Assembly: GCF_000426525.1 (NCBI RefSeq)
Contig: NZ_AUFN01000016.1
Location: 62,001 to 126,000, forward strand
Direction: 5' to 3'
DNA length: 64,000 bases
Source: Nocardioides alkalitolerans DSM 16699
Lineage (GTDB): Bacteria > Actinomycetota > Actinomycetes > Propionibacteriales > Nocardioidaceae
Position 1 is the stretch's first letter. Each line of letters opens with the position of its first letter. Shown here one piece after another: positions 41,175-49,853 of the stretch. The notes under the pieces were generated by a model. It searched no databases, had not been told where the DNA came from, and was given only the letters and a program-made list of their open reading frames with translations. Both the position numbers and the translations under genes were made by a program.

Positions 41175-41930
41175 ATGGACTTGAGCCTCGAGGGCCTCGG
41201 AGTGATCGTGACCGGGGCGAGCAAGGGCCTGGGTCGCTCCGCGGCCCGAGCCCTCGCCTCCGAGGGTGCGCACGTCCTGGCGGTGGCCCGCACCGCCAGC
41301 AGCCTGGAGGACCTGGCCGGCGAGAGCTTCGCCGGAAGCATCCAGTCGTACGTGTGCGACATGCGGGACCGCGCGGCGGTGGCCGGACTGGCCCAGGTGG
41401 CGGTCGAGCGGCTCGGCCGGCTCGATGTCGTCATCAACAACGCCGGGATCGCACCGGCCGCTGACTTCCTCGAGATGGACATGGCGGTCTTGGATGAGGC
41501 GATGGAGGTGAACGTGGCGTCGATCGCTGTTCTGTCGCAAGCCGCCGGCCGGCACTTCGTGGCGACGGGCTCGGGAGGACGGATCGTCAATGTCGTCTCG
41601 ACGACGGGCATCTTGGGCAAGGCGCAGCTCGTCGCCTATTCCGCCTCGAAGGGTGCGGCGATCCAGCTCACCAAGGCGCTGGCCGCTGAGTGGGCTCGTC
41701 ATGACATCCAGGTCAACGCCATCGCCCCAGGTGCGTTCGCGACCGAGGCGCAGGCCTACGTGACCGGCAACCCGGACGTCCTCGCCAAGCGTGTTCGGAA
41801 GATCCCCGCCCGTCGGATGGCGGAGGCGGACGAGATCGGACCGCTGGTCTGCTACCTCTCCTCGCCTGCGTCCCGGTTCGTCACCGGTGCGGTCTACGTG
41901 ATCGACGGCGGCGAGACCGCCAAGCAGTAG
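41175..41930 (+). CDS. short-chain dehydrogenase/reductase (SDR)
   Basis: The 251-residue classical SDR has the TGASKGLG cofactor loop near residue 13, NNAGIAP near residue 90, the catalytic Ser in VVSTTGILG and YSASK with the catalytic Tyr and Lys near residue 155. The C-terminus is AVYVIDGGETAKQ. It prefers NAD(H) or NADP(H) to oxidise a hydroxyl; the cofactor is not obvious from the loop. The ATG at 41175 follows GAAGGAG. It is the last gene before operator site 4 and the thiolase operon, so it likely oxidises the 3-hydroxyacyl-CoA made by the hydratase upstream. Confidence 0.88.
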   Translation: MDLSLEGLGVIVTGASKGLGRSAARALASEGAHVLAVARTASSLEDLAGESFAGSIQSYVCDMRDRAAVAGLAQVAVERLGRLDVVINNAGIAPAADFLEMDMAVLDEAMEVNVASIAVLSQAAGRHFVATGSGGRIVNVVSTTGILGKAQLVAYSASKGAAIQLTKALAAEWARHDIQVNAIAPGAFATEAQAYVTGNPDVLAKRVRKIPARRMAEADEIGPLVCYLSSPASRFVTGAVYVIDGGETAKQ

Positions 41931-41993
41931 GTCCCGACCAGACCCACGCCTACGGCCCTTGCGCCGGACGTGCGATCGTGGTCTCATCAGGAC

Positions 41994-42007
41994 TTGTTAG
42001 CCAACAA
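41994..42007. promoter_or_regulatory. shared catabolic operator, site 4
   Basis: TTGTTAGCCAACAA is a near-perfect palindrome 27 bp upstream of the thiolase ATG and starts the second plus-strand operon. Confidence 0.7.
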
Positions 42008-42033
42008 ACAACAATGTGTGGCAGGAGATGTTC

Positions 42034-43164
42034 ATGAGAGACGCAGTCATCGTCGATGCGGTTCGCACCCCCATCGGCAAGCGCAATGGCGCCTACGCCG
42101 ACGTCCACCCGGCTGTGCTCTCGGCCGCCGTCCTGGAAGCCCTCCAGGAGCGGACCGGCTTCGACCCCGTCGGCATCGACGACGTGGTGTGGGGGTGCGT
42201 CAGCCAGGTCTCGGAGCAGGCCGGGAACATCGGCCGGAACGCCGTGCTCGCCGCGGGCTGGCCCGAGAGCGTTCCGGCTACTTCGGTCAACCGCGCCTGC
42301 GGCTCGAGCCAGCAGGCCGTCAGCTTCGCCGCCGCAGGTGTCATCGCCGGTCACTACGACTTCGCCGTCGCCGGTGGGGTCGAGTCGATGACCCGCGTGC
42401 CGATGGGCAGCTCGGCCCAGGGTGCCCAGCCGGTCCCCGAGTCGGTCCTCGAGCACTACGGGGTCAACGGCTTCAACCAGGGCGTCGGCGCTGAGATGAT
42501 CGCGGAGCGTTGGGGTCTCTCCCGCACCCGCCTCGACGAGTACGCCCTGCGCTCGCACGAGCTGTCCGCGAAGGCCGTCGACGGTGGTGCCTTCGACTCG
42601 CAGCTCGTGCCGCTCGCCGGGCTGGACAGCGACGAGGGCATCCGTCGCGGCGGCACGCCCGAGAAGCTGGCAACGCTCCCCACCCCGTTCAAGGAGAACG
42701 GGGTCGTCTCCGCCGGCAACGCCTCCCAGATCTCCGACGGCGCCGGCGCGCTGCTGCTGACGACCTCCGACCTCGCCCGGTCGCGCGGCCTGACCCCCAT
42801 CGCTCGGATCCACACCTCCGTGGTGGCCGGCGACGATCCGGTCATCATGCTGACCGCCCCGATCCGCGCCACCGAGCTGGCGCTGAAGAAGGCCGGCCTC
42901 TCCATCGACGACATCGGCGCGTTCGAGGTCAACGAGGCGTTCGCGCCGGTGCCGCTGGCGTGGCTGGAGGAGACGGGGGCCAAGGAGGACCGGCTCAACC
43001 CGCTGGGCGGCGCGATCTCGGTCGGCCACCCCTTGGGCGGCTCCGGCGCGATCCTGATGACCCGGCTGGCCAACCACATGCGCGACAACGGCATTCGTTA
43101 CGGCCTGCAGACCATGTGTGAGGCCGGTGGTCTCGCCAACGCCACGATCCTCGAGCTGATCTGA
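42034..43164 (+). CDS. acetyl-CoA acyltransferase (thiolase)
   Basis: The 376-residue thiolase has its ATG at 42034, set by GGCAGGAG. It opens MRDAVIVDAVRTPIGKRNGA. The nucleophilic Cys is in SVNRACGSSQQAVSFAA near residue 84. The base His and the second Cys are in NPLGGAISVGHPLGGSGA and LQTMCEAGGLANATI near residues 330 and 365. Thiolases cleave a 3-oxoacyl-CoA with free CoA. It is the first gene of a plus-strand operon that continues with an SDR, two crotonases, two acyl-CoA dehydrogenases and a SnoaL-like gene, and so supplies the beta-oxidation end step. Confidence 0.93.
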   Translation: MRDAVIVDAVRTPIGKRNGAYADVHPAVLSAAVLEALQERTGFDPVGIDDVVWGCVSQVSEQAGNIGRNAVLAAGWPESVPATSVNRACGSSQQAVSFAAAGVIAGHYDFAVAGGVESMTRVPMGSSAQGAQPVPESVLEHYGVNGFNQGVGAEMIAERWGLSRTRLDEYALRSHELSAKAVDGGAFDSQLVPLAGLDSDEGIRRGGTPEKLATLPTPFKENGVVSAGNASQISDGAGALLLTTSDLARSRGLTPIARIHTSVVAGDDPVIMLTAPIRATELALKKAGLSIDDIGAFEVNEAFAPVPLAWLEETGAKEDRLNPLGGAISVGHPLGGSGAILMTRLANHMRDNGIRYGLQTMCEAGGLANATILELI

Positions 43165-43282
43165 CCGGTTCGAGCTGAGCTGCGGGGTACTCGGCCCCGC
43201 CGAACGCGTCGGTGAACTCACCCACGCAACGACGTACTACTCCGGCGCAACGTTCGTCGGCGACCACAGACAGGAGAACAGC

Positions 43283-44047
43283 ATGCAGGTAGAGGGATCC
43301 GTCTTCGCGGTGACGGGTGGTGCCTCGGGTCTCGGGCTGGCGACGGCGCGACGGCTCATCGACGGCGGCGCAACGGTCGCCCTGATCGACCTGCCCGGGT
43401 CGGACGGCGAGGCCGCGGCGTCCGACCTCGGCGAGCGGGCGCTCTTCACCCCCGGCGACGTCACGGACGAGGTCGGTTTCGCCGCCGCGCTGGCGACCGC
43501 GGCCACCCGTGGCCCCCTCCGGGGCGTCGTGCACTGTGCCGGTGCCGGCCGCCGGCTGCGGCTGCTGGACAAGGAGGGCAACCCCGGGTCCCTCGAGGAC
43601 TTCGAGTTCGTCATCCGACTCAACCTGATCGGCAGCTTCAACGCCCTGCGGCTCGGCGCTGCTGAGATGGCGAAGCACGAGCCGGTCGCCGGCGAGCGCG
43701 GTGCGGTCGTCCTCACGGCCTCGGTCGCGGCGTACGAGGGCCAGATCGGCCAGATCCCCTACACCGCGTCCAAGGCCGGCATCGTGGGCATGACCATCAC
43801 TGCCGCCCGCGACCTGGCGAGCAAGGGGATCAGGGTCTGCACCATCGCCCCCGGCATCATGGACACCCCGCTCCTCGCGCGGCTGCGCGACGACGTGCGT
43901 GAGGGTCTCGCGGCGAGCGTCCCCAACCCTCAGCGTCTCGGCACGCCGGACGAGTACGGCCAGCTGGCCGTGCACATCCTCGAGAACGCCTACCTCAACG
44001 GAGAGACGATCCGTCTCGACGGCGCGCTGCGCATGGCACCGCGCTGA
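43283..44047 (+). CDS. SDR, 3-hydroxyacyl-CoA dehydrogenase (HSD10-like)
   Basis: The 254-residue SDR opens QVEGSVFAVTGGASGLGLAT and contains the acidic Asp after the second strand, which selects NAD (ALIDLPGSDGEAA). The YTASKAG catalytic motif is near residue 160, with RVCTIAPGIMDTPLLARLRD near residue 190. The pattern LTASVAAYEGQIGQIPYTAS is that of the type II (HSD10) 3-hydroxyacyl-CoA dehydrogenases, which also oxidise 2-methyl-3-hydroxyacyl-CoA. The ATG follows CAGGAG. With thiolase upstream and crotonases downstream, it completes a methyl-branched beta-oxidation set. Confidence 0.9.
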   Translation: MQVEGSVFAVTGGASGLGLATARRLIDGGATVALIDLPGSDGEAAASDLGERALFTPGDVTDEVGFAAALATAATRGPLRGVVHCAGAGRRLRLLDKEGNPGSLEDFEFVIRLNLIGSFNALRLGAAEMAKHEPVAGERGAVVLTASVAAYEGQIGQIPYTASKAGIVGMTITAARDLASKGIRVCTIAPGIMDTPLLARLRDDVREGLAASVPNPQRLGTPDEYGQLAVHILENAYLNGETIRLDGALRMAPR

Positions 44048-44052
44048 CGCCG

Positions 44053-44835
44053 ATGGCTGACCTCGAATACACCGTCCAGGACGGCGTCGGCACCATCCTC
44101 CTGAACCGTCCCGACGTCAAGAACGCGTTCACGCTCCAGATGATCGATGACTGGGCGGCCGCACTTCACTCGGCGCGCACCGACCCGGATGTCCGTGTGG
44201 TCGTCCTGACCGGTGCCGGTGACGCCTTCTGCTCGGGGGTCGACCTCTCAGTTCTGCGGGAGGTCGGCGACGAACCCCTGGCCCTGAAGTCGATGCTGAC
44301 CGAGCGCGTGCATCAAGTCGCGCTCGCCGTCGAAGCTCTTCACAAGCCGATCATCGCCGCGGTCAACGGCGTGGCCGTGGGTGCCGGCATGGACATGGCG
44401 CTCATGTGCGACATCCGCATACTCTCGCGGTCGGCTCGGATGTCCGAGGGTTACATCACGGTCGGCTTGGTGCCCGGCGACGGAGGCTGTTACTACCTCC
44501 CGCGTCTGGTCGGCATGGAGAAGGCCCTGGAGCTGCTCTGGACCGGTGATTTCGTCGATGCCGACGAGGCGGTGCGGATCGGTCTGGCGACCCAAGTCCA
44601 CGACGACGCCGACTTCGTCGCCGCCTATCGGGCGTTCGCCGACCGGCTCGCCGGGCAACCGCCCCTCAACGTCGCCATGATCAAGCGCGCTGCGCTGCAG
44701 TCCGCCGGAACCGATCTGCGGACCTCGCTCGACCTCATTTCGTCGCACTTTGCTGTCATCCATGGCACCCGAGACTCCAAAGAGGCCCGCGCGGCCTTCG
44801 CCGAGCGTCGGCAACCGCAGTACGAGGGTCGGTGA
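44053..44835 (+). CDS. enoyl-CoA hydratase/isomerase family protein
   Basis: The 260-residue crotonase starts at ATG 44053, five bases after the SDR stop. Oxyanion-hole segments are GDAFCSGVDLSVL near residue 57 and NGVAVGAGMDMALMCD near residue 105. Both catalytic glutamates appear present, in ARMSEGYITVGLVPGDGG and in EKALELLWTGD. It lies between the dehydrogenase and a second crotonase that differs in the second catalytic position, so the two probably act on different intermediates. Confidence 0.87.
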   Translation: MADLEYTVQDGVGTILLNRPDVKNAFTLQMIDDWAAALHSARTDPDVRVVVLTGAGDAFCSGVDLSVLREVGDEPLALKSMLTERVHQVALAVEALHKPIIAAVNGVAVGAGMDMALMCDIRILSRSARMSEGYITVGLVPGDGGCYYLPRLVGMEKALELLWTGDFVDADEAVRIGLATQVHDDADFVAAYRAFADRLAGQPPLNVAMIKRAALQSAGTDLRTSLDLISSHFAVIHGTRDSKEARAAFAERRQPQYEGR

Positions 44836-44844
44836 AGGAAACCT

Positions 44845-45636
44845 ATGAACCCGCAGGAACCCGTGGTCCTCACGTCTTCGGACGGGATCGCCACACTCAC
44901 GCTCAACCGCCCGGAGCGCAAGAACGCCGTCGACGGCGCCATGTGGGGCACGTTGACCGAGCTGCTCCAGCAGCTGCGCAACGACCCGGACGCCCGCGTC
45001 CTGGTGCTCCAAGGAGCCGGCGGCGACTTCTGTGCCGGTGCTGACGTCGCGAAGAGCTCACAAGCCGAGCATCCGGTCTCACGGCTGCGTCGCATCGGCG
45101 ACGTGGCCCTGGCGCTGTTCGACCTTCCTCTGCCCACCATCGCTAAGGTGGACGGCGTGGCGGCCGGAGCCGGCTGCAACATGGCGATCGCCTGCGACCT
45201 GGTCGTCGCGTCCGACCGCGCTCGCTTCTCGGAGATCTTCACCCGTCGCGGTCTCTCCATCGACTTCGGTGGATCGTGGCTGCTACCCCGGATCGTGGGC
45301 CTTCAGCAGGCCAAGCGGCTCGCTTTCCTGGCGGAGGTCATCGGCGCGGAGGAGGCGGAGCGTATCGGCTTGGTGACGTGGGTGAAGCCCGCGGCCGAGC
45401 TCGACGCGTTCGTCGACGGCCTCGCCAGCCAGCTCGCCGCTTCTCCGCCGATCGCGCTGGAGCAGACGAAGAGCCTGCTCAACCAAGGCGTCGGTCTGGA
45501 CCTCGCGGCTGCGATCCGCAACGAGTCCACGGTGCAGGCGGTCAACTTCGCGACCGAGGACGCGCCCGCAGCTTTTCGTGCGTTCCTCGACAAGACCGAC
45601 CCGCCCGCCTACACGGGTCGCTGGGTGCTGTCATGA
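44845..45636 (+). CDS. enoyl-CoA hydratase/isomerase family protein (one catalytic Glu)
   Basis: The 263-residue crotonase has its start, ATG, after AAGGAAACC. The first catalytic Glu is in RARFSEIFTRRGLSIDFG. The position of the second is taken by residues from KRLAFLAEV (no Glu), as in isomerase- and hydrolase-like members related to PaaG. Oxyanion-hole segments are GDFCAGADVAKSS near residue 59 and GVAAGAGCNMAIACD near residue 106. The gene overlaps the first of two acyl-CoA dehydrogenase genes (ATGA). A double-bond shift or C-C hydrolysis is as likely as hydration. Confidence 0.82.
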   Translation: MNPQEPVVLTSSDGIATLTLNRPERKNAVDGAMWGTLTELLQQLRNDPDARVLVLQGAGGDFCAGADVAKSSQAEHPVSRLRRIGDVALALFDLPLPTIAKVDGVAAGAGCNMAIACDLVVASDRARFSEIFTRRGLSIDFGGSWLLPRIVGLQQAKRLAFLAEVIGAEEAERIGLVTWVKPAAELDAFVDGLASQLAASPPIALEQTKSLLNQGVGLDLAAAIRNESTVQAVNFATEDAPAAFRAFLDKTDPPAYTGRWVLS

Positions 45637-46814
45637 GCGGCCCTTCGGCTGTGCGGGCCGCCAAGAACTTCCTCGACCTCGACCCCGTCGAGCTGCCGGC
45701 GGAGCTCGAGGAGCTGCGCCGCGAGGTGCGCGCGTTTTTGCACGACGAGATCGAGAGCGGCCGGGTGACACCGCATGTCGACCAGTGGCTGGCCGGATGG
45801 GATCCGGCATTCAGTCGCCGGCTCGGCGAGCGCGGTTGGCTCGGCATGACCTACCCCCGCCAGTACGGCGGGTCGGATGCTGGTGCGCTCGCTCGGTTCG
45901 TCGTGACCGAGGAGCTGTTGGCGGCGGGTGCGCCCGTCGCGGCGCACTGGATCGCTGATCGGCAATCCGGACAGGCGCTGCTCAACTTCGGTACGGAGGA
46001 GCAGCGTGAGGCCTTCCTGCCACGCATCGCCCGCGGCGAGGTCTTCTTCGCCATCGGCATGAGCGAGCCCGACACCGGTTCGGACCTGGCGTCCGTGCGC
46101 ACCCGGGGAACTCGCGTGGACGGCGGCTGGCAGATCCGCGGAACGAAGATCTGGACGAGTGGTGCGCATCACGCCGACGCGATGATCGCTCTGATCCGCA
46201 CCGAGGCCCCCACCGAGAACCGCCACGCGGGGCTCACCCAGGTCATCGTCGAGCTGCCGGACCCGACCGTCGAGGTCCGGGGCGTGCGACTGCTCACCGG
46301 AGAGCACCACTTCAACGAGGTCGTCTTCAAGGACACCTTCGTGCCCGACGCACGCGTCTTGGGCAAGCCCGGTGCGGGATGGAGCCAGGTGACCAGCGAG
46401 CTGGGCAACGAACGCAGCGGGCCGGAACGGATCTTGTCGACGCTCCCGCTGCTCGTCGAGGCCATGCGGTGGATCGCCGAGAGCGGCACCCAGGTCTCAC
46501 CGGCACGCCTGGGCGAGCTGTACGCCCGGCTCTGGGCGCTGCGGCAGATGTCCCTGGCCGTCGCCGGTCGGCTCCAGCTCGGCGAGGACCCCGCAGTCAG
46601 CGCGTCGATCGTGAAGGATCTCGGGACCCAGTTCGAGGGGAGCCTGATCGATGCTGTCCGCGAGATGGTCGATGTGGAGCCCGACTACGCGTCGGCGCAC
46701 GCGCTGCCTCGAATGCTCGCAGAGGCAGTCCTCCACAGCCCCGGCTTCACCCTGCGTGGTGGCACCAACGAGATCCTGCGCGGGATCGTCACGAAAGCAG
46801 TGGGTTCGGCATGA
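45633..46814 (+). CDS. acyl-CoA dehydrogenase, large subunit-like partner
   Basis: The 393-residue protein has its start ATG 45633 overlapping the crotonase. Substrate and FAD landmarks are MTYPRQYGGSDAGALARFVV near residue 72, FAIGMSEPDTGSDLASVRTR near residue 139, and WQIRGTKIWTSGAHHADAM near residue 168. The end is LRGGTNEILRGIVTKA. Gly replaces the canonical Glu, matching the 35498-36727 protein. It is paired with the next gene, which it overlaps by four bases. I infer a heteromeric dehydrogenase for a large or branched acyl-CoA. Confidence 0.88.
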   Translation: MSGPSAVRAAKNFLDLDPVELPAELEELRREVRAFLHDEIESGRVTPHVDQWLAGWDPAFSRRLGERGWLGMTYPRQYGGSDAGALARFVVTEELLAAGAPVAAHWIADRQSGQALLNFGTEEQREAFLPRIARGEVFFAIGMSEPDTGSDLASVRTRGTRVDGGWQIRGTKIWTSGAHHADAMIALIRTEAPTENRHAGLTQVIVELPDPTVEVRGVRLLTGEHHFNEVVFKDTFVPDARVLGKPGAGWSQVTSELGNERSGPERILSTLPLLVEAMRWIAESGTQVSPARLGELYARLWALRQMSLAVAGRLQLGEDPAVSASIVKDLGTQFEGSLIDAVREMVDVEPDYASAHALPRMLAEAVLHSPGFTLRGGTNEILRGIVTKAVGSA

Positions 46815-47875
46815 ACGAGATCATCGAGGCCCTGACGAAGGCGGTCTCCGACGCCTGCCGCCGACACCCGTCGGTTCCCACCGGTCCGGGCGGACCGGGC
46901 GAAGGGCCAGCCTGGAACGCCGAGCTGTGGTCGGCGCTCGACGACATCGGCGTCCTGCTGCTCCCGGTCCCCGAGGATCGTGGGGGTGCGGGGGGCGACC
47001 TGGCCACGACCGTCGGTGTCCTCGAGGTTCTCGGCGCGGAGTCGGCAGCAGTCCCGTTCGGCGAGAACGCGTTGCTGGCGGGCTGGCTGCTGTCGGAGTG
47101 CGGAGCGGAGATCCCCGGCGGGGTCATGACCGCCGCCGTGGCAGGAGCCGAGCTCGGCATCTCGCGTGCGGGCGATGACCTCGTGCTGGACGGCCGCATA
47201 GCCCGCGTTCCGTGGGGCCGTTGTGCGGACCATCTCGTGGTGCTCGCTGGTCGCAACGTGATGCTTCTCCATCCCGGCCAGTACGAGATCCACCACGGCG
47301 CCAACCTCGCCGGCGAGCCACGTGACGACGTCGTGTTCGAGACCGCGTCGATCGGCGACGCGCAGATTCGCCCGTTGCGGGACGACTCGCCCGTCGACGA
47401 CGAGTCGTTCGCGGCCAGGACCGCGCTCGTCCGCGCGGCTCTCATGGCCGGCGCGGCGCGGCGCGCGTTCGAGCTGTCCACCGCGTACGCCTCGGAGCGC
47501 CAGCAGTTCGGTCGCTCGATCAACCGGTTCCAGACGGTGCAGCAGTACCTCGCTGCCATGGCGGGCGAAGTGCTGCTGTGCAAGGTGTCCGCCGAGGCGG
47601 CAGCCGCAGCTCTGGACCGCGACGCGGAGCACGGAGGGTCGGCCGCCACTGCGGCGATGGTCGCGGTCAGCGCGGCTGCCAGCACCGTCGCGCGTACTGC
47701 TCACCAGGTCCACGGTGCCATCGGGTTCACCGAGGAGCACAGCCTCCGGTCGAGCACGACCAGGATCTGGAGCTGGCGTGACGAGGGCGGGGGAGCCGGG
47801 ACACGGGCAGCGCAGCTGGGCGCTCGTGTGGTCGGCACTGGGGCCGATGGACTTTGGCCTTCCTTGACCGTCTAG
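46811..47875 (+). CDS. acyl-CoA dehydrogenase, small subunit-like partner
   Basis: The 354-residue protein has its ATG 46811 overlapping the previous stop. It has a divergent acyl-CoA dehydrogenase fold: PVPEDRGGAGGDLATTVGVL near residue 55, ELSTAYASERQQFGRSINRF near residue 220, and VHGAIGFTEEHSLRSSTTRI near the end. The last motif is the same type as in the small partner at 34474. Residues normally binding FAD adenine are partly lost. Alpha2-beta2 enzymes of this type occur in the degradation of bulky side chains and rings by actinobacteria. Confidence 0.85.
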   Translation: MNEIIEALTKAVSDACRRHPSVPTGPGGPGEGPAWNAELWSALDDIGVLLLPVPEDRGGAGGDLATTVGVLEVLGAESAAVPFGENALLAGWLLSECGAEIPGGVMTAAVAGAELGISRAGDDLVLDGRIARVPWGRCADHLVVLAGRNVMLLHPGQYEIHHGANLAGEPRDDVVFETASIGDAQIRPLRDDSPVDDESFAARTALVRAALMAGAARRAFELSTAYASERQQFGRSINRFQTVQQYLAAMAGEVLLCKVSAEAAAAALDRDAEHGGSAATAAMVAVSAAASTVARTAHQVHGAIGFTEEHSLRSSTTRIWSWRDEGGGAGTRAAQLGARVVGTGADGLWPSLTV

Positions 47876-47922
47876 CCGGCACGCGCCGGCTGGACGGACG
47901 TAACGGAACGGAGAAGGACGAC

Positions 47923-48450
47923 ATGACCATTGACGAGCTCCTCGATCGCGAGGCGATCCGTGAGGCGATGGCGCAGTACGCACGCGGCATCGACCGTCAG
48001 GACGCCGACCTGGTTCGAGACGCCTACTGGCCCGAGGGGTGGGACGCCCACGGGTCGCACGAGGGAACGCCGGCGCAGTTCGTCGAGTTCGTCCAGGCGA
48101 ACTGGCCCCTCTTCCGGATGCAGCACGTCTTCGGGCAGCACCACATCGAGCTAGCCGGTACCCGGGCGAACGTCGAGACTCAATTCGTCGCCCACCACCG
48201 ACTTCTCGAGCAGGGCATCGAGTACGTGCTCGGCGGCCGCTACAACGATCGCTTCGAGAAGCGAGGGAACGTGTGGAGGGTCCTCCACCGCGTCGTCGTG
48301 TTCGACTGGCGTCGGCAGTGGAGCTCCGCGGAGGGCGACGAGGAGAAGATGTCGGCACTCCCGGACCGCAATCGCGGCGGGACGGCCAACGACTACTCCT
48401 GGGAGCTGTTCCGTTCGGCACCCGACGCCTCCACGGGGCCCTGGGCGTAA
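47923..48450 (+). CDS. SnoaL/NTF2-like fold protein
   Basis: The 175-residue protein has ATG 47923 after GGAGAAGGA. It reads MTIDELLDREAIREAMAQYA, then RGIDRQDADLVRDAYWPEGW, the usual first helix-strand of the SnoaL-like NTF2 fold. Later come FGQHHIELAGTRANVETQFV and YNDRFEKRGNVWRVLHRVVV. Family members are cyclases, isomerases and dehydratases with a deep pocket, and many are only known as accessory proteins in steroid or aromatic pathways. It is the last gene of the thiolase operon before the strong inverted repeat at 48487-48518. The reaction is unknown. Confidence 0.8.
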   Translation: MTIDELLDREAIREAMAQYARGIDRQDADLVRDAYWPEGWDAHGSHEGTPAQFVEFVQANWPLFRMQHVFGQHHIELAGTRANVETQFVAHHRLLEQGIEYVLGGRYNDRFEKRGNVWRVLHRVVVFDWRRQWSSAEGDEEKMSALPDRNRGGTANDYSWELFRSAPDASTGPWA

Positions 48451-48486
48451 CGTCGCAAGCGGTGAACCTGCGACACCAAGATCGGC

Positions 48487-48518
48487 GCGAAGTTTGCGAG
48501 TTGACAAGCAAACTTCGC
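48487..48518. promoter_or_regulatory. shared catabolic operator, site 5, within an 11-bp perfect inverted repeat
   Basis: GCGAAGTTTGC-gagttgacaa-GCAAACTTCGC has perfect 11-bp arms. The inner TTGCGAGTTGACAA (48494-48507) fits the island palindrome and contains TTGACA. It lies 36 bp after the SnoaL-like stop and 68 bp before the P450 ATG, so it could be operator, terminator or both. Confidence 0.7.
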
Positions 48519-48585
48519 CCGGTGACACTAGTTGTGCTCTGGATCACCATCCCGTTGGTGGTCGTCGAGCGTGCGAGGAGCTGAG

Positions 48586-49839
48586 ATGACGACCAACGCC
48601 ACGAGCGTGGACGACCTGCTGATGGATCCCGCGTGGTACGCCCGCAACGATTGGCACCCGACCTTTCGAACGCTGCGCCACGAGGACCCGGTGCACTGGG
48701 TGGAGGACCGACGATACGGTCACCCGTACTGGGGGGTCTTCTCCTACGAGGCGATCCGCGAGGTCTGGGAGCGCTGGGACCTCTTCAGCAGTCGCCTCGG
48801 CACCGTCCCGCCGCGTGCGGCCAAGCGGCACCCTCCCGAAGAGCTGCACGCGATGGGTCTCGACGTCACCCCTCCCTACCTCGACCCGCCGGTGCACGGG
48901 CTCTACCGCCGCCCCATGAACAAGCACTTCTCGGTGCCGGCGATCGCTCGGCTGACGGCGATGATCGACGAGAACGTCGATGACCTGATCGCCGAGGTGG
49001 CCGAGAAGGAGCAGTTCGACTTCGTCACCGACGTCGCTGCCCAGCTCCCGATGCGCATCATCTTCGCTCTGCTCGGGGTCCCGCGCGAGGACTGGGACGA
49101 GCTGCAGCTCTCCGTCAACCGTTACACCATGCCCGCGAACCCCGCGTTCACGATCGACGGTGACCCGGTCAAGACCGCCAAGGTCGGACGCCGCGTGGTC
49201 GACAACTACTCCGCCCGACTTGCTCAGGCGCGCCGTGACGAGCCGCGGGACGACATGGCGACCGTCATCGGGTCGGTGAAGATCGACGGCGAGCGGCTCA
49301 GCCTGCACGAGGTCCGCAGCTGGTTCAGCACCCTGATCGCCGGTTCCCTGCAGACGACACGCAACGGTCTCGGAACTGGGATCTGGCAATTCCTCGAGAA
49401 CCCCGACCAGCGCGACCTCCTCGTGGCGGACGAGAGTCGAGCGGCCGACGCGGTCGAGGAAGTTCTCCGATGGGGTAGTCCTTCCCGGATGATCCTGCGC
49501 GTCGCCAACGAAGACCTGGAGTTTCGCGGCAAGGAGATGCGAGCCGGCGACTGGGTCATGTTGTTCATCGCCTCGGGCAACCGCGACGAGTCCGTGTGGC
49601 CCGACGCGGATCGCTTCGACATCGCCCGCGAGCGGACCGAGCACCTCGGGCTCGGGCACGGCATCCATAAGTGCCTCGGGCGCAACCTCCTCCGCTTGGA
49701 GATGGCACGCTTCTTCCCGCGGTTCCTGAATGCCTTCCCCGAGCTGGCGATCGCGGGCGCGCCGTCCTTCCTCGCCGACTACAACGGCAACGGTCTGCAC
49801 ACCCTGCCCTTGACTCACCACGGCGTCGTCCGCCGCTAA
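48586..49839 (+). CDS. cytochrome P450
   Basis: This is a 417-residue P450 of the bacterial class that takes electrons from a ferredoxin. The ExxR motif is in VEEVLRWGSPSRM near residue 290, and the heme thiolate is Cys363 in LGHGIHKCLGRNLLR. Two oddities are visible. The heme loop begins with Leu where most P450s have Phe. The I-helix reads A252-G-S-L-Q-T-T258 (LIAGSLQTTRNG), so it has one extra residue and Gln instead of the usual Glu/Asp before the Thr pair. It heads an operon with its own ferredoxin and reductase. A terminal or tertiary carbon of a branched substrate is a plausible target. Confidence 0.93.
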   Translation: MTTNATSVDDLLMDPAWYARNDWHPTFRTLRHEDPVHWVEDRRYGHPYWGVFSYEAIREVWERWDLFSSRLGTVPPRAAKRHPPEELHAMGLDVTPPYLDPPVHGLYRRPMNKHFSVPAIARLTAMIDENVDDLIAEVAEKEQFDFVTDVAAQLPMRIIFALLGVPREDWDELQLSVNRYTMPANPAFTIDGDPVKTAKVGRRVVDNYSARLAQARRDEPRDDMATVIGSVKIDGERLSLHEVRSWFSTLIAGSLQTTRNGLGTGIWQFLENPDQRDLLVADESRAADAVEEVLRWGSPSRMILRVANEDLEFRGKEMRAGDWVMLFIASGNRDESVWPDADRFDIARERTEHLGLGHGIHKCLGRNLLRLEMARFFPRFLNAFPELAIAGAPSFLADYNGNGLHTLPLTHHGVVRR

Positions 49840-49853
49840 CCCGGAGTTCACCC

